From assembly GCF_002794355.1 (NCBI RefSeq), contig NZ_PGOI01000006.1, positions 62,001 to 126,000 on the forward strand: 64,000 nt of DNA, written 5' to 3'. This DNA is from Pseudorhodobacter sp. MZDSW-24AT (GTDB taxonomy: Bacteria; Pseudomonadota; Alphaproteobacteria; Rhodobacterales; Rhodobacteraceae). The notes below the pieces were generated by a model. The model did not search any database, was not told where the DNA came from, and saw only the letters and a program-made list of their open reading frames with translations. The position numbers were made by a program, and so were the translations under genes. Shown here piece by piece: positions 24,826-35,588 of the stretch (positions are counted from its first letter, which is position 1; the number at the start of each line of letters is the position of its first letter).

Positions 24826-25710
24826 TCAAGGCAACAGCCCTAGCTTCTCCGCCCGTTCCAGCAGCATCGTCACCGAAGAAGGCTGCCAGCTTGTCCGCCC
24901 GCGAGGCGTGCGCTCGCGCATTGCTTCCAATCGAGTGCAGATCGCCTGAAGCGTGATGTCGGGGTCCGCTCCCTTAATGGCGGCGACGATGGCGGGCAGG
25001 CGGTCGTCGGTTTCGCGGCGGCCAGCGCGGTCCAGTACCGTCGGCGGTAGGAAGCCGTCCCGGACATAGGCGTTGACCGCGCGCAGAAGCCGACCTTGCG
25101 TCCATTGGCGCTCGCGGGGCAAGGGACCGTTGATGATGCGCACTAAGTCTTCCCAGGCCAGGTCCGGGCGCAGGCGGCGAACATGGGGAACCCAGTCCTG
25201 CGCCGTCTCGTTCAGGCGCTCCATGTATCCGTCCCGCCGCGCCAGCCGTACCTTGCGCAGCGCGGCGGGATCACCGGCGCGCAGGCCCGGATTGCCGCCA
25301 ACCCGACCTTTGGTCCGTGCGCTAGCCAGCCCGGCCTTGGTGCGTTCGCGGATCAGGGCGCGCTCAAACTCAGCTGCGGCGCCGAGGACCTGGAGGGTGA
25401 ACTTGCCCTGCGGCGAGGACGTGTCGATCGGGTCCATGAGCGAGCGGAAGAATGCGCCCTTGGCCTCCAGCCGTTCAATCACCTCCAGCAGATGCGACAG
25501 CGACCGCGCCAGGCGGTCGATGCGCACAACGACCAGCGTGTCGCCCTTGCCGATCCGCTCCAACACGCGCGCCAGCACCGGCCGCGCGCGGTTCCCGCCC
25601 GAGGCCTGCTCCTCGTAGATCTCGACGCAGCCTGCGGATTTCAGGGCCTGCGACTGGGGCAGGGGGGTCTGATCCTCGGTCGAGACGCGCGCGTAGCCGA
25701 TCAGGGGCAT
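24826..25710 (-). CDS. Serine recombinase (resolvase/invertase family)
   Basis: A 294-residue recombinase. The catalytic Ser is in MPLIGYARVSTEDQ (S10). VVVRIDRLARS, the FTLQVLGAAAEFERALIRERT region and the long E helix complete the resolvase domain (~residues 1-140). The C-terminal ~150 residues are longer than in Tn3 resolvases and contain "LPAIVAAIKGADPDITLQAI" and other helices. No transposase gene or terminal repeats were found nearby, so it may serve plasmid multimer resolution. A perfect palindrome lies just upstream. Confidence 0.88.
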   Translation of the reverse strand: MPLIGYARVSTEDQTPLPQSQALKSAGCVEIYEEQASGGNRARPVLARVLERIGKGDTLVVVRIDRLARSLSHLLEVIERLEAKGAFFRSLMDPIDTSSPQGKFTLQVLGAAAEFERALIRERTKAGLASARTKGRVGGNPGLRAGDPAALRKVRLARRDGYMERLNETAQDWVPHVRRLRPDLAWEDLVRIINGPLPRERQWTQGRLLRAVNAYVRDGFLPPTVLDRAGRRETDDRLPAIVAAIKGADPDITLQAICTRLEAMRERTPRGRTSWQPSSVTMLLERAEKLGLLP

Positions 25711-25752
25711 AAAATCAGGCCGTTTGCAGTTTCATCTACTACGAATAAACGA

Positions 25753-25766
25753 CCGTTTGTAAACGG
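25753..25766. promoter_or_regulatory. Palindrome upstream of the serine recombinase gene
   Basis: CCGTTT-GT-AAACGG, a perfect 6-bp dyad 43 bases before the recombinase start. Resolvases often bind short dyads next to their own gene as res subsites or operators. Confidence 0.4.
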
Positions 25767-25910
25767 ATGCAAGGGCGCTCTCGACGGCCGAGGTCCGCGA
25801 AATGCCGCTGGTTTCCTCAGGCTGTGCGCGATCAGAGTGGTCTCGCAGGCAGTCGAGCGCGCGTGCTATGTAAGGAGTGCAGACGCAGTCCGAGAAAACC
25901 ATTGAGTAAA

Positions 25911-25934
25911 GTGCAAAATGTACGTATTTTGCAC
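25911..25934. promoter_or_regulatory. 24-bp palindrome abutting the RHE_PE00001-family gene
   Basis: GTGCAAAAT-N6-ATTTTGCAC, a perfect 9-bp dyad that ends two bases before the start codon. A protein bound here would block both promoter clearance and the ribosome site. Confidence 0.6.
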
Positions 25935-25936
25935 AT

Positions 25937-27007
25937 ATGAAGCCGCAAGCATCTGCTCCACATGATAGTTTTGACGAGCCCCTGACCTGGGTAGAAGAGG
26001 TCGAGGAGAGTTCCGAAGATGATCTGTGGTTCCTGCCCGGTCCGATCGAAGACGAGCCCGACGATCTGCCGCCTAGCCCAAGGGGCGAACCCCGCGAGAC
26101 TGCGATCCTCGACGACTGGCGCAAAGCCGAGGCGGACAATGCCGCGCGGCTCGCCCATGTCGCAGGTCGGCTCGGTGGGCTGGACGAGCGGTTGCGGAGG
26201 GGGCCTGAGGGCTGGCGCCACAGGCTCGCCCTGATCGAAGCGGCCGACCTAAGCTGGTTCGCAGGCGACCGTATCGGGCCGGATCGACTGGCGCTCTGGA
26301 TCGCCCTGCGCCTGTCTGGCGTGCAGGACGACAGTGTCGCCCTGGCGCGGGTCGGATGGGCGGTTCGGCGCCTGATAGGGGGGCCAAGGCCGGAGGTGGA
26401 CCTGGCTGCTTTTGTGGATCGTCGTGACCCCGAGAACTTGGCGGATGAGGCGGAGCCCTTTGCGGATCGCGCGGGCGGTTGGCTGGACCTGATGGCGCAA
26501 GCTGCCGACCTGCACCCGATCAGCCGTGCCTGCATGGGCTTTCACATTTGGAGTTTGGCGGGTCTCGGGCAGCACGGAGACCGGATGGAAGCGGCTGTCA
26601 CGGCCGCGCGGATTGCGACCGGAGAGGGCAGGGGAGCGATATTTGCCCCTCTCGCCATGGGCGGGGCAGGCGGGCTGCGCGCCGGTGGCACTGCTGCTGA
26701 CCGACTGGTGCGATGGCTCGACGGGATGGAGACAGCAAGCCGGACCGCGATGCGGCACCTTGACGACATCGAGGCTTGGTCAGCGCGGTCCGAAACCGAG
26801 ATGGTCACGCTCTCGGGCAAAACGCCCCCAGCCTTGCGCGCAGTTCTGACCGAATGGCCCCTTGTCTCCGCCCCAATGGCCGAGGCAATCACCGGCGCCA
26901 GTCGCGCGGCCGTTCAGCGGAACATGGCCTGGATGCAGGCGCGAGGTTTGATCCGAGAAGTGACCGGGCAGGGAAGATTTCGCATGTGGTGTGCACGCGC
27001 AGCCTAG
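25937..27007 (+). CDS. RHE_PE00001-family plasmid protein with C-terminal HTH
   Basis: A 356-residue protein of a family known mainly from alphaproteobacterial plasmids. The acidic N-terminus (EEVEESSEDDLWFLPGPIEDEP) is followed by a helical central domain (DWRKAEADNAARLAHVAGRLGGLDERL...) and a C-terminal helix-turn-helix (SAPMAEAITGASRAAVQRNMAWMQARGLI). It could repress its own gene via the palindrome at its start. No enzyme motif was seen. Function is unknown; a plasmid-maintenance role is plausible. Confidence 0.75.
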   Translation: MKPQASAPHDSFDEPLTWVEEVEESSEDDLWFLPGPIEDEPDDLPPSPRGEPRETAILDDWRKAEADNAARLAHVAGRLGGLDERLRRGPEGWRHRLALIEAADLSWFAGDRIGPDRLALWIALRLSGVQDDSVALARVGWAVRRLIGGPRPEVDLAAFVDRRDPENLADEAEPFADRAGGWLDLMAQAADLHPISRACMGFHIWSLAGLGQHGDRMEAAVTAARIATGEGRGAIFAPLAMGGAGGLRAGGTAADRLVRWLDGMETASRTAMRHLDDIEAWSARSETEMVTLSGKTPPALRAVLTEWPLVSAPMAEAITGASRAAVQRNMAWMQARGLIREVTGQGRFRMWCARAA

Positions 27008-27018
27008 GTTGCCTTCTC

Positions 27019-27768
27019 TCACCCCGGCTCCGTCAAACCGTCAGCATCGGCCTTCGCGCCTGCTTCTGGCAAAAGCCGCAAGAGTGCGATGGCCAGCACC
27101 AGCCAACCGATCAGGTTCACGCTTAGCACGCGCGCCGCATAGAGCGCCGCAAGGTCGGGCGGCACTGCCGGGGCAGAAACGGGTGGCAAGGGCGCTCCGA
27201 AAAGGTGGGGTGCCAGGATCAGGGCAAGGCCCGCGAGCCGCCCGGGCCAGGACCGCAACCCCGCAGCAAAGAAGATGCCGGCAGCCGTCATCGCGACAGT
27301 CGCAACCCACTAGAGTTGCCGGTCCGCCAGTTCCGCTGCCTCCATTCCGGGCAGTTCGGGCGGAAGGTCGATTGCAGGCGCAAGGGACAGGACGGCAAAG
27401 CCGATAAGGCCGAGGGCTGTGGCCGGGATCCTCCCGCCGCCGGGCAGAGCCCGGAACGCGGTCAGGCCGGCTCCGGCCAGCAGGCCAAAGCCCGCCCAGG
27501 TGAGGATCAGGGTCAGGACCGTCAAGCCATTGCGCACAAGCAAGTTGTCCGTATTTTCCGCGCCCTGCGCATCATGGCCGGGCGTTTCTAGCGGGTTAGG
27601 TGCAGGGTCGGGCTTGTTGCTCTCGATCCCGATCAGAACGAGTTCGCCCGTCTCATACCGTTCAGCCTCGACGATCAGGGGTTGGATGAGAAAGAACTGA
27701 AAAACGGCAGCCACGAGGCCCGCGATGGCACCCGCGATTACCCCGCCGGACAGCGAGGTCTTTGTCAT
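27019..27768 (-). pseudogene. cbtA: Cobalt importer CbtA interrupted by an in-frame TAG
   Basis: The reading frame encodes a CbtA-type membrane protein starting MTKTSLSGGVIAGAIAGLVAAVFQ. After residue 152 (ADRQL) an amber codon at 27310-27312 interrupts it; the same frame then continues WVATVAMTAAGIFFAAGL... for 96 more residues to the normal C-terminus. The context suggests the stop replaced a Trp codon (TGG to TAG). CbtA normally forms a transporter with CbtB for Co2+. Either it is inactive, split, or rescued by suppression. The rest of the frame is intact, so the mutation is recent or the base is an error. Confidence 0.8.
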
Positions 27769-27786
27769 GTCGATTATCCAGAAACG

Positions 27787-27963
27787 TCAGTGGCAGGGAA
27801 AACCGGTCGCATGACGTGTGTCATGCGTTGCAGCGTGCAATGCGTCAGGCGAAGCAAAACCAGCGGCAAAGATCAGCACTGCGCCAATAAGCGCGCTGGT
27901 CAGGATTGGTCCGAACTGGCTCTTCGATTGCTCCGCTGTGGCGGACAGGATTCTGGTGGACAT
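27787..27963 (-). CDS. cbtB: Cobalt transporter subunit CbtB
   Basis: A 58-residue membrane protein with one helix (FGPILTSALIGAVLIFAAGFA) and a His-rich C-terminus (HAATHDTRHATGFPCH), the typical CbtB layout in which the His residues bind Co2+. It lies 18 bases ahead of cbtA. The upstream cobalamin riboswitch shows it is a B12-controlled cobalt uptake gene. GGCGGAG just before the ATG is the ribosome site. Confidence 0.88.
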   Translation of the reverse strand: MSTRILSATAEQSKSQFGPILTSALIGAVLIFAAGFASPDALHAATHDTRHATGFPCH

Positions 27964-27975
27964 GAAGGTTCTCCG

Positions 27976-27993
27976 CCCGTCACACCCGACGGG
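27976..27993 (-). promoter_or_regulatory. Expression-platform hairpin before cbtB
   Basis: On the minus strand CCCGTC-N6-GACGGG forms a hairpin immediately before the GGAG ribosome site of cbtB, suggesting translational control by the riboswitch. Confidence 0.6.
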
Positions 27994-28011
27994 ATTAGGG
28001 TTGCGCCATCG

Positions 28012-28165
28012 CTTGGCCGGTCTCCTGGCTCGCGGATTAACACAGTCCTTCGCCTTCCCGGGCATTGGCCCAGTGGCACGATGAAGGACCGCTACCGCAT
28101 ACAGTCGCGGGGGCGGCTGAGGCCTTGGGCGCCGCAATTGGGTCCGCCCTTCCTCATTCCCGATT
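28012..28165 (-). promoter_or_regulatory. Cobalamin riboswitch
   Basis: The minus-strand sequence has the standard B12 aptamer order: GGGAATGAGG, a CAGCC-type segment before CCCGCGACTGTATGCGG, the B12 box GCCACTGGGCC, CGGGAAGGCGAAGGA, and GAGCCAGGAGACCGGCC at the 3' side. It lies upstream of cbtB. Ligand binding would shut off cobalt uptake when B12 is plentiful. Confidence 0.88.
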
Positions 28166-28239
28166 GAGTTCCAGGACGCTGCGCCCCTTGAACACCAAAC
28201 AATGAGAGCTTTGCGCCGAACCCCCGCGAAGTCAACTGA

Positions 28240-28701
28240 CTACCGGGAGTGAAAATGCTGCACCGGTACTTCTTTGCCGCTCTGCTGTGTCGTGCAATCA
28301 GATCCATGCTCCACCCCGTGCCCGAGGTCAGCCAGGATTGGGCATTCGGGCCGGTGATCGCCGCAGCATGCGTCGGCTAGGTGGCGCAGTGTGTCGATCA
28401 TGGCCTGCATCTCGCGCACTTTGCGTTCGAGGCCGTCGATCTGCTCCGTCGCCAGACGCTTCACGTCCGCGCTCTGGCGGGTGCGGTCGCGCCAAAGAGC
28501 GAGCAGTTCTTCGATCTTCTCGACGGGAAAGCCCAGGTCGCGGGACCGGCGGATGAAGCGCAGCATCTGCACTTCGGTTGGAGCGTAGACCCGATAGCCC
28601 GACTCGGTCCGTCCTGCTGCCGGGATCAGGCCAATGGATTCGTAGTAGCGGATCATCTTGGCGGACACGCCCGAGGCCTTTGCGGCTTCACCGATGTTCA
28701 T
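28240..28701 (-). CDS. cueR: Cu(I)-responsive MerR-family regulator CueR, copy 2
   Basis: A 153-residue regulator. Winged-helix N-terminus MNIGEAAKASGVSAKMIRYYESIGLIP; metal loop A-C112-C-GDHRPE-C120; Ser77 as in CueR. It has a longer C-terminal tail (GVEHGSDCTTQQ...QHFHSR) than E. coli CueR, including extra His and Cys. It lies 12 bases downstream of copA, in the same direction, so it is probably part of its own target operon. Confidence 0.92.
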   Translation of the reverse strand: MNIGEAAKASGVSAKMIRYYESIGLIPAAGRTESGYRVYAPTEVQMLRFIRRSRDLGFPVEKIEELLALWRDRTRQSADVKRLATEQIDGLERKVREMQAMIDTLRHLADACCGDHRPECPILADLGHGVEHGSDCTTQQSGKEVPVQHFHSR

Positions 28702-28713
28702 GACAGGTCTCCC

Positions 28714-31191
<2,478 letters not shown>

Positions 31192-31231
31192 TGCGGGACT
31201 CCTTTCAAGGTGCTTCCGCAAACGGAGATAG

Positions 31232-31252
31232 GGCTTCCCATCATGGGAAGGT
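31232..31252 (-). promoter_or_regulatory. CueR-type operator and promoter of copA
   Basis: On the minus strand ACCTTCC-N7-GGAAGCC, with TTGACC (-35) and TATCTC (-10) separated by 19 bases. It is back-to-back with the copZ promoter on the other strand. Confidence 0.85.
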
Positions 31253-31292
31253 CAAGGGGTAACTTCAATTTTCACCTCACGGCTTTGTGGGG

Positions 31293-31323
31293 TTGACCTT
31301 ACAACCGTGGGAAGCCCTATCTG
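31293..31323 (+). promoter_or_regulatory. CueR-type promoter of copZ 2
   Basis: TTGACC, a 19-base spacer, then TATCTG; the spacer holds ACCTTAC-N7-GGAAGCC, an imperfect CueR dyad. It drives the plus-strand copZ-DUF305-copB set. Confidence 0.8.
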
Positions 31324-31358
31324 ATGGCGCATGAGGCAAAACGCTGAAGGAGGCACTC

Positions 31359-31547
31359 ATGCAGTTCCATATCGAGAACATGACCTGCGGCGGCTGCGTG
31401 CGCAGCGTGACGAAGGCCATCCAGTCGGTTGATCCGGCGGCGGAGGTCAGCGCGGACCCCGGAACCCACAAGGTCGACGTCAAGTCTGTGGCCCCCCGTG
31501 AGCGGCTGACAGCGGCGCTGACCGAGGTCGGCTACGCGCCCGCCTGA
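31359..31547 (+). CDS. copZ: CopZ-like HMA copper chaperone, copy 2
   Basis: A 62-residue HMA domain with NMTCGGCVRSVTKAIQSVDP, similar to the copy at 8.5 kb. AAGGAGG precedes the start. It is the first gene of a CueR-driven transcript and should deliver Cu(I) to the ATPases or to CueR. Confidence 0.92.
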   Translation: MQFHIENMTCGGCVRSVTKAIQSVDPAAEVSADPGTHKVDVKSVAPRERLTAALTEVGYAPA

Positions 31548-31584
31548 AGCACAGACTTTCCACAACAGAGAAAAGGAAACGACC

Positions 31585-32010
31585 ATGAAGAAGATCGCAA
31601 TCGGTGCTGTTCTCGCCGCGATGGTGGCAGGCGGAACTTACGTGTATGCCCAGTCGGACGGCATGGCCGGGATGGACCACTCGGGCATGAACATGGGGGG
31701 CGATGGCATGGCGATGATGAGCCATGCCACGCTGATCCCGCCGGAACTGGCCAATGATCCGGCAACCGTGGCCTATGCGGCCGCGATGGACAAGATGATG
31801 GCGGACATGATGGTGCCCTATACGGGTGACGTGGATGTCGATTTCGCCGCGGGCATGATCCCGCACCACCAAGCGGCCATCGATATGGCGAAGATCCAGC
31901 TTGAATTTGGCACGGATCCCGGGATGCGCGAACTGGCCGAGGCGATCATCGCTGCGCAGGAATCCGAGATCGCCACGCTCAAGGCGTTTCTCGCCTCCAA
32001 GGGCATGTAA
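31585..32010 (+). CDS. Periplasmic DUF305 copper-binding protein, copy 2
   Basis: A 141-residue exported protein: signal MKKIAIGAVLAAMVAGGTYVYA, the Met/His motif MAGMDHSGMNMGGDGMAMM, and the DUF305 core with MIPHHQAAIDMAKIQLEFG. It lies between copZ and copB, so periplasmic Cu(I) storage or handover is likely. The motif GMDHSxM recurs in other proteins in this window. Confidence 0.9.
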   Translation: MKKIAIGAVLAAMVAGGTYVYAQSDGMAGMDHSGMNMGGDGMAMMSHATLIPPELANDPATVAYAAAMDKMMADMMVPYTGDVDVDFAAGMIPHHQAAIDMAKIQLEFGTDPGMRELAEAIIAAQESEIATLKAFLASKGM

Positions 32011-32090
32011 GCCCGGGATGATGACCTTGGGCGGCGCGGTCGGGATTGGCCGCGCCCCCTGCAAATCCGGGACGCAGGGAGTTCGGTTCC

Positions 32091-34223
32091 ATGACCAACA
32101 ACGCGCAGCAACCGGACACCCCGCCGCCGATGGCCGGAATGGACCATGCCGCAATGGGGCATGGTGCAAAGTCCTCAATTGATCACGCTGCGATGGGCCT
32201 TGGCGCGAAATCCGTCGATCATGCTGCGATGGGGCATGCGCCGCAGGGCGGTGGTGCCGACGCAGGCCACGGCGACATGGTGGCCGATTTCCGCCGCCGG
32301 TTCTGGGTCTGCCTCGTCCTTACCATCCCGGTCCTGGTCCTGTCGCCAATGGTGCGCGATTTCCTTGGGCAAGGGATGGCCCCGCTGTTCGCCGCCGAGG
32401 AATGGGTGGCCCTGGCCCTGTCCTCGATCATTTATTTCTGGGGCGGCTGGCCCTTCCTGACCGGCGCGCTTCCCGAAGTTCGCAGCGGCCGTCCGGGGAT
32501 GATGACGCTGGTCGCGCTGGCGATTTCCACCGCCTATTTTTACTCCGCCGCCGTCACCCTTGGCCTTCCGGGGGGCGAACCGTTCTACTGGGAACTCGCC
32601 ACGCTGGTGACCATCATGTTGCTGGGTCACTGGCTGGAAATGCGGTCGGTTCTCGGTGCATCGCGGGCGCTGGAGGAACTGGTGCGCCTCTTGCCCGACA
32701 CCGCGCTGCGGGTGACGGCCGATGGCGGCACCGAGGAGGTGGCGGTGGCGGCGCTGATCGCCGGCGACCGGGTGGTGATCCGCCCGGGCGCGAAGGTGCC
32801 AGTGGACGGCGTGATCACCGACGGCGTCTCGTCGTTCAATGAGGCGATGCTGACGGGCGAGTCGAAGCCCGTGACGCGCACGGCCGGCGAGACCGTTATC
32901 GGCGGGGCGGTCAACGGCGAGGGCGCGGTCACCATCGAGGTCAAGGCAACTGGGGAGGCGACCTACCTTTCGCAGGTCATCGCCATGGTAAAGGCCGCGC
33001 AGAACAGCCGGTCGCGCACCCAGGACCTTGCCACCCGCGCGGCCACAGTTCTGACCTGGGTCGCCATCACCGTCGGCCTGGGTTCGTTCGTCTGGTGGAT
33101 CTGGGCGGGCGAAAGCGTCACCTTCGCACTGGAGCGGATGGTGACGGTGATGGTCATTGCCTGCCCCCACGCGCTTGGCCTTGCCGTGCCGCTGGTGGTG
33201 GCAGTCTCGACGTCGCTGGCGGCCAAAAACGGCCTCCTGATCCGCGACCGCGCAGCCTTTGAGCGGGCGCGCGACCTGAACGCTGTGGTGTTCGACAAGA
33301 CAGGTACACTGACCGAGGGGCGGTTCGGCGTCAGCGATATCGTCATGCTTGAGGGTGGCGACGAGGCTGCGGCGCTGCGCATGGCAGCCTCGGTCGAAAG
33401 CCAGTCGCAGCATCCGATTGCGCAGGGGATCGTGGCGGCTGCAACGGGCAAGGGAATCGCCTTCCCGGCACCGGAGGGGTTGCAGAGCATCACCGGCGCG
33501 GGCGTGACCGCGAGGGTGGACGGGCAGGAGGTGGCCATCGTCAGCCCCGGCCACCTGCGCCGACAGAACACGCCCGTCACTGATCCGCGCCTTGCGGCAT
33601 TGGAAGAGGCAGGCAAGACGGTGGTCGTTCTGGTCAAGGACGGCAAGCCGCATGCGCTTTTCGCGCTGGCGGACATCGTTCGGGCGGAATCGCGCGACGT
33701 GGTTGCCCGGCTCAGGGCCCGCGGTGTGCAGTCGATCATGATGACGGGCGATGCCGAGGGTGTTGCAAAGTCGGTCGCAAAGGAGCTGGGCCTCGACGAA
33801 TACTTCGCCCAGGTGCTGCCGGACCAGAAGGCGGCCAAGGTGCGGGAACTGCGGGCGCGCGGGTTGAAGGTCGCGATGGTCGGCGACGGGGTCAACGACG
33901 CCCCGGCGCTGGTCGAGGCTGATCTCGGCATCGCCATCGGCGCAGGCACGGATGTGGCGGTGGAATCGGCCGACGTCGTGCTCGTCCGCTCCGACCCGCG
34001 CGATGTCGAGGCAATCCTCGGCCTGTCGCGCGCAACCTATTCCAAAATGGTGCAGAACCTGATCTGGGCCACGGGATACAACGCCTTTGCCATCCCGATG
34101 GCGGCGGGGATCACCTTCGGGACCGGGTTCATGATGACCCCGGCAGTCGGGGCGGTGTTCATGTCGGCCTCGACCATCATCGTCGCGATCAACGCCCAGC
34201 TTTTGCGGCGCTACCAGGGCTGA
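32091..34223 (+). CDS. copB: CopB-type copper/silver P1B ATPase (CPH motif)
   Basis: A 710-residue ATPase with the transmembrane CPH site (IACPHALGLAVP, ~residue 358), the mark of the P1B-3 CopB subgroup. The N-terminus has no HMA domain; it carries a Met/His region with MAGMDHAAMG and two further DHAAMG units in tandem. [16 protein letters not shown] (~402), SQHPIAQG and GDGVNDAPAL are present. It follows the DUF305 gene. Export of Cu(I), Cu(II) or Ag(I) is expected. Confidence 0.93.
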   Translation: MTNNAQQPDTPPPMAGMDHAAMGHGAKSSIDHAAMGLGAKSVDHAAMGHAPQGGGADAGHGDMVADFRRRFWVCLVLTIPVLVLSPMVRDFLGQGMAPLFAAEEWVALALSSIIYFWGGWPFLTGALPEVRSGRPGMMTLVALAISTAYFYSAAVTLGLPGGEPFYWELATLVTIMLLGHWLEMRSVLGASRALEELVRLLPDTALRVTADGGTEEVAVAALIAGDRVVIRPGAKVPVDGVITDGVSSFNEAMLTGESKPVTRTAGETVIGGAVNGEGAVTIEVKATGEATYLSQVIAMVKAAQNSRSRTQDLATRAATVLTWVAITVGLGSFVWWIWAGESVTFALERMVTVMVIACPHALGLAVPLVVAVSTSLAAKNGLLIRDRAAFERARDLNAVVFDKTGTLTEGRFGVSDIVMLEGGDEAAALRMAASVESQSQHPIAQGIVAAATGKGIAFPAPEGLQSITGAGVTARVDGQEVAIVSPGHLRRQNTPVTDPRLAALEEAGKTVVVLVKDGKPHALFALADIVRAESRDVVARLRARGVQSIMMTGDAEGVAKSVAKELGLDEYFAQVLPDQKAAKVRELRARGLKVAMVGDGVNDAPALVEADLGIAIGAGTDVAVESADVVLVRSDPRDVEAILGLSRATYSKMVQNLIWATGYNAFAIPMAAGITFGTGFMMTPAVGAVFMSASTIIVAINAQLLRRYQG

Positions 34224-34228
34224 CGCGC

Positions 34229-34816
34229 TTATCCCATACCATGCAGCCCATGCAGGCTGCCGGTCATCAGAACTGGAAGCAGGACCGGCGCGGCGACGAC
34301 AAGGACCAGCAGACGCTCCCGCCATCGCGCCAGCCGCCAACACAGGAAGGCGGCCAGCGTCACGACCAAGGCGACCTCGAACAACCCGAAAACATTGCCG
34401 TAGAACCGCGCGTCCCAATAGCTGACCGGACTGCGGAACACCCAGTCCGAGACGGGCCAGAATTGGCGGCGGGCGTCATCGTGATGGGTCAGGAAATCCG
34501 CAAGGGCATGCAGGAGACCGGCACCCGCAAAGGCGCGCAGGATGATCTGTCTGCGCCAGACAGCCAACCCGAGCAGCCCTCCCCAGAAAAAGAAGCTGTG
34601 GTCAATCGCAAAGACCGACTGCCAGGTCTCTGAGAAGAAAAGCGTGCTGAAGACCTCATGTTCTGGCACGCCAACAACCCGGGTCGCCCAGAGCACCATC
34701 GCAAACATCGGCAGGTCCGGGGCTAGCCCTCCTGCGAGCGCTGCGATCAAGGTTGCCGGTGCTAGTGGCCGCGTGCAGACGGCAGCCCCGATCAGCATGT
34801 GCGACGGCGTGTTCAT
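34229..34816 (-). CDS. Membrane protein with DUF457/YdjM-like features
   Basis: A 195-residue integral membrane protein starting MNTPSHMLIGAAVCTRP, with conserved acidic/His pairs (GLAPDLPMFAM, AIDHSFFFWGG, HALADFLTHHDD) that resemble the metal-binding layout of the YdjM/DUF457 membrane hydrolases. Its start is four bases after the DsbA-like stop, so the two are coupled. The substrate is unknown. The annotation as a hydrolase is from motif resemblance only. Confidence 0.6.
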   Translation of the reverse strand: MNTPSHMLIGAAVCTRPLAPATLIAALAGGLAPDLPMFAMVLWATRVVGVPEHEVFSTLFFSETWQSVFAIDHSFFFWGGLLGLAVWRRQIILRAFAGAGLLHALADFLTHHDDARRQFWPVSDWVFRSPVSYWDARFYGNVFGLFEVALVVTLAAFLCWRLARWRERLLVLVVAAPVLLPVLMTGSLHGLHGMG

Positions 34817-34820
34817 GACC

Positions 34821-35588
34821 TCAGCAGACCGGGTCCGGCATGGATGCTTCGTCCTCTGCAATCCGGCGCAGCAGCGCATAGGGGATCGCGCCGTTCAGGA
34901 CGGTCCGTCCCACCACCAAGCCCGGAGTGCCGACAAACCCGAATATGTCGGCAAGTGCCCGCGTCCGGTCGAGGTCTGCCTGCACTTCCGGGGATGTCAT
35001 GTCGCGGGCCAGCCGGTCGGCGTCGAGACCGACGTCGGCCGCCACGCGCAGGACTGAGGCCTCCTCGGCCACGAGCGGTGTTCGCATGAAGCGGCGGCGA
35101 AGCTCCTGCTGCTTGCCTTGCCGTGCAGCCGCGACCGAAGCGCGCGCGGCAAGCTCGGAGGGAGGTCCGAAGATGGGGAGTTCATGTTGGACAAGGCGGA
35201 AGGAGGCAGGAAATTCGGCCAGCAATGTGTCGAGGTCCCGCTCCAGCACCCGGCAGTAGGGGCAGCGGAACTCGCTGAAATAGGCAATCGGCACGACTCC
35301 CGGTGTCCCGTCGGTGCCAAAGAGGGCAGGGCAGGGGTCGACACGCACAACTTCAGCACGCGCGAGGCGCTGGTCTGCATCTTCTGACGGCGGATCGAGG
35401 CCAATGAATGCCGGCGTTGCTCCGGACGTTTGGCCACTCCCTTCATGGCGGCGAAACGGCGGCAGATCCGCAATGTCGGCATAGCGCGGCCCTCGGCCCG
35501 GGAGCCGGTCCCAGGGAAGGGCACGCAGACCATAGATCAGGGCAACGATCCCGCCGAAGACAAGAAAGTCGCGGCGTCTCACGTTCAC
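34821..35588 (-). CDS. DsbA-family thiol oxidoreductase, GTG start
   Basis: A 255-residue protein with an N-terminal membrane anchor (RRRDFLVFGGIVALIYGLRALP) and a thioredoxin/DsbA domain with active site FRCPYC (~residue 115) and cis-Pro VGTPGLVVG. A GTG overlapping the stop of the L,D-transpeptidase gene (GTGA) is the likely start; a second GTG is two codons later. It would form or repair disulfides, or hand electrons to exported proteins, under metal stress. Four DsbA/TlpA-like genes occur in the window. Confidence 0.82.
   Translation of the reverse strand: MNVRRRDFLVFGGIVALIYGLRALPWDRLPGRGPRYADIADLPPFRRHEGSGQTSGATPAFIGLDPPSEDADQRLARAEVVRVDPCPALFGTDGTPGVVPIAYFSEFRCPYCRVLERDLDTLLAEFPASFRLVQHELPIFGPPSELAARASVAAARQGKQQELRRRFMRTPLVAEEASVLRVAADVGLDADRLARDMTSPEVQADLDRTRALADIFGFVGTPGLVVGRTVLNGAIPYALLRRIAEDEASMPDPVC

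Noticed and set aside
24826-25710. Serine recombinase as part of a Tn3-type transposon
   Set aside because: No transposase gene or terminal inverted repeats were found around it.
32175-34418. A 747-codon minus-strand frame opposite copB
   Set aside because: Same type of artefact; no signal, domain or codon pattern of a real gene.
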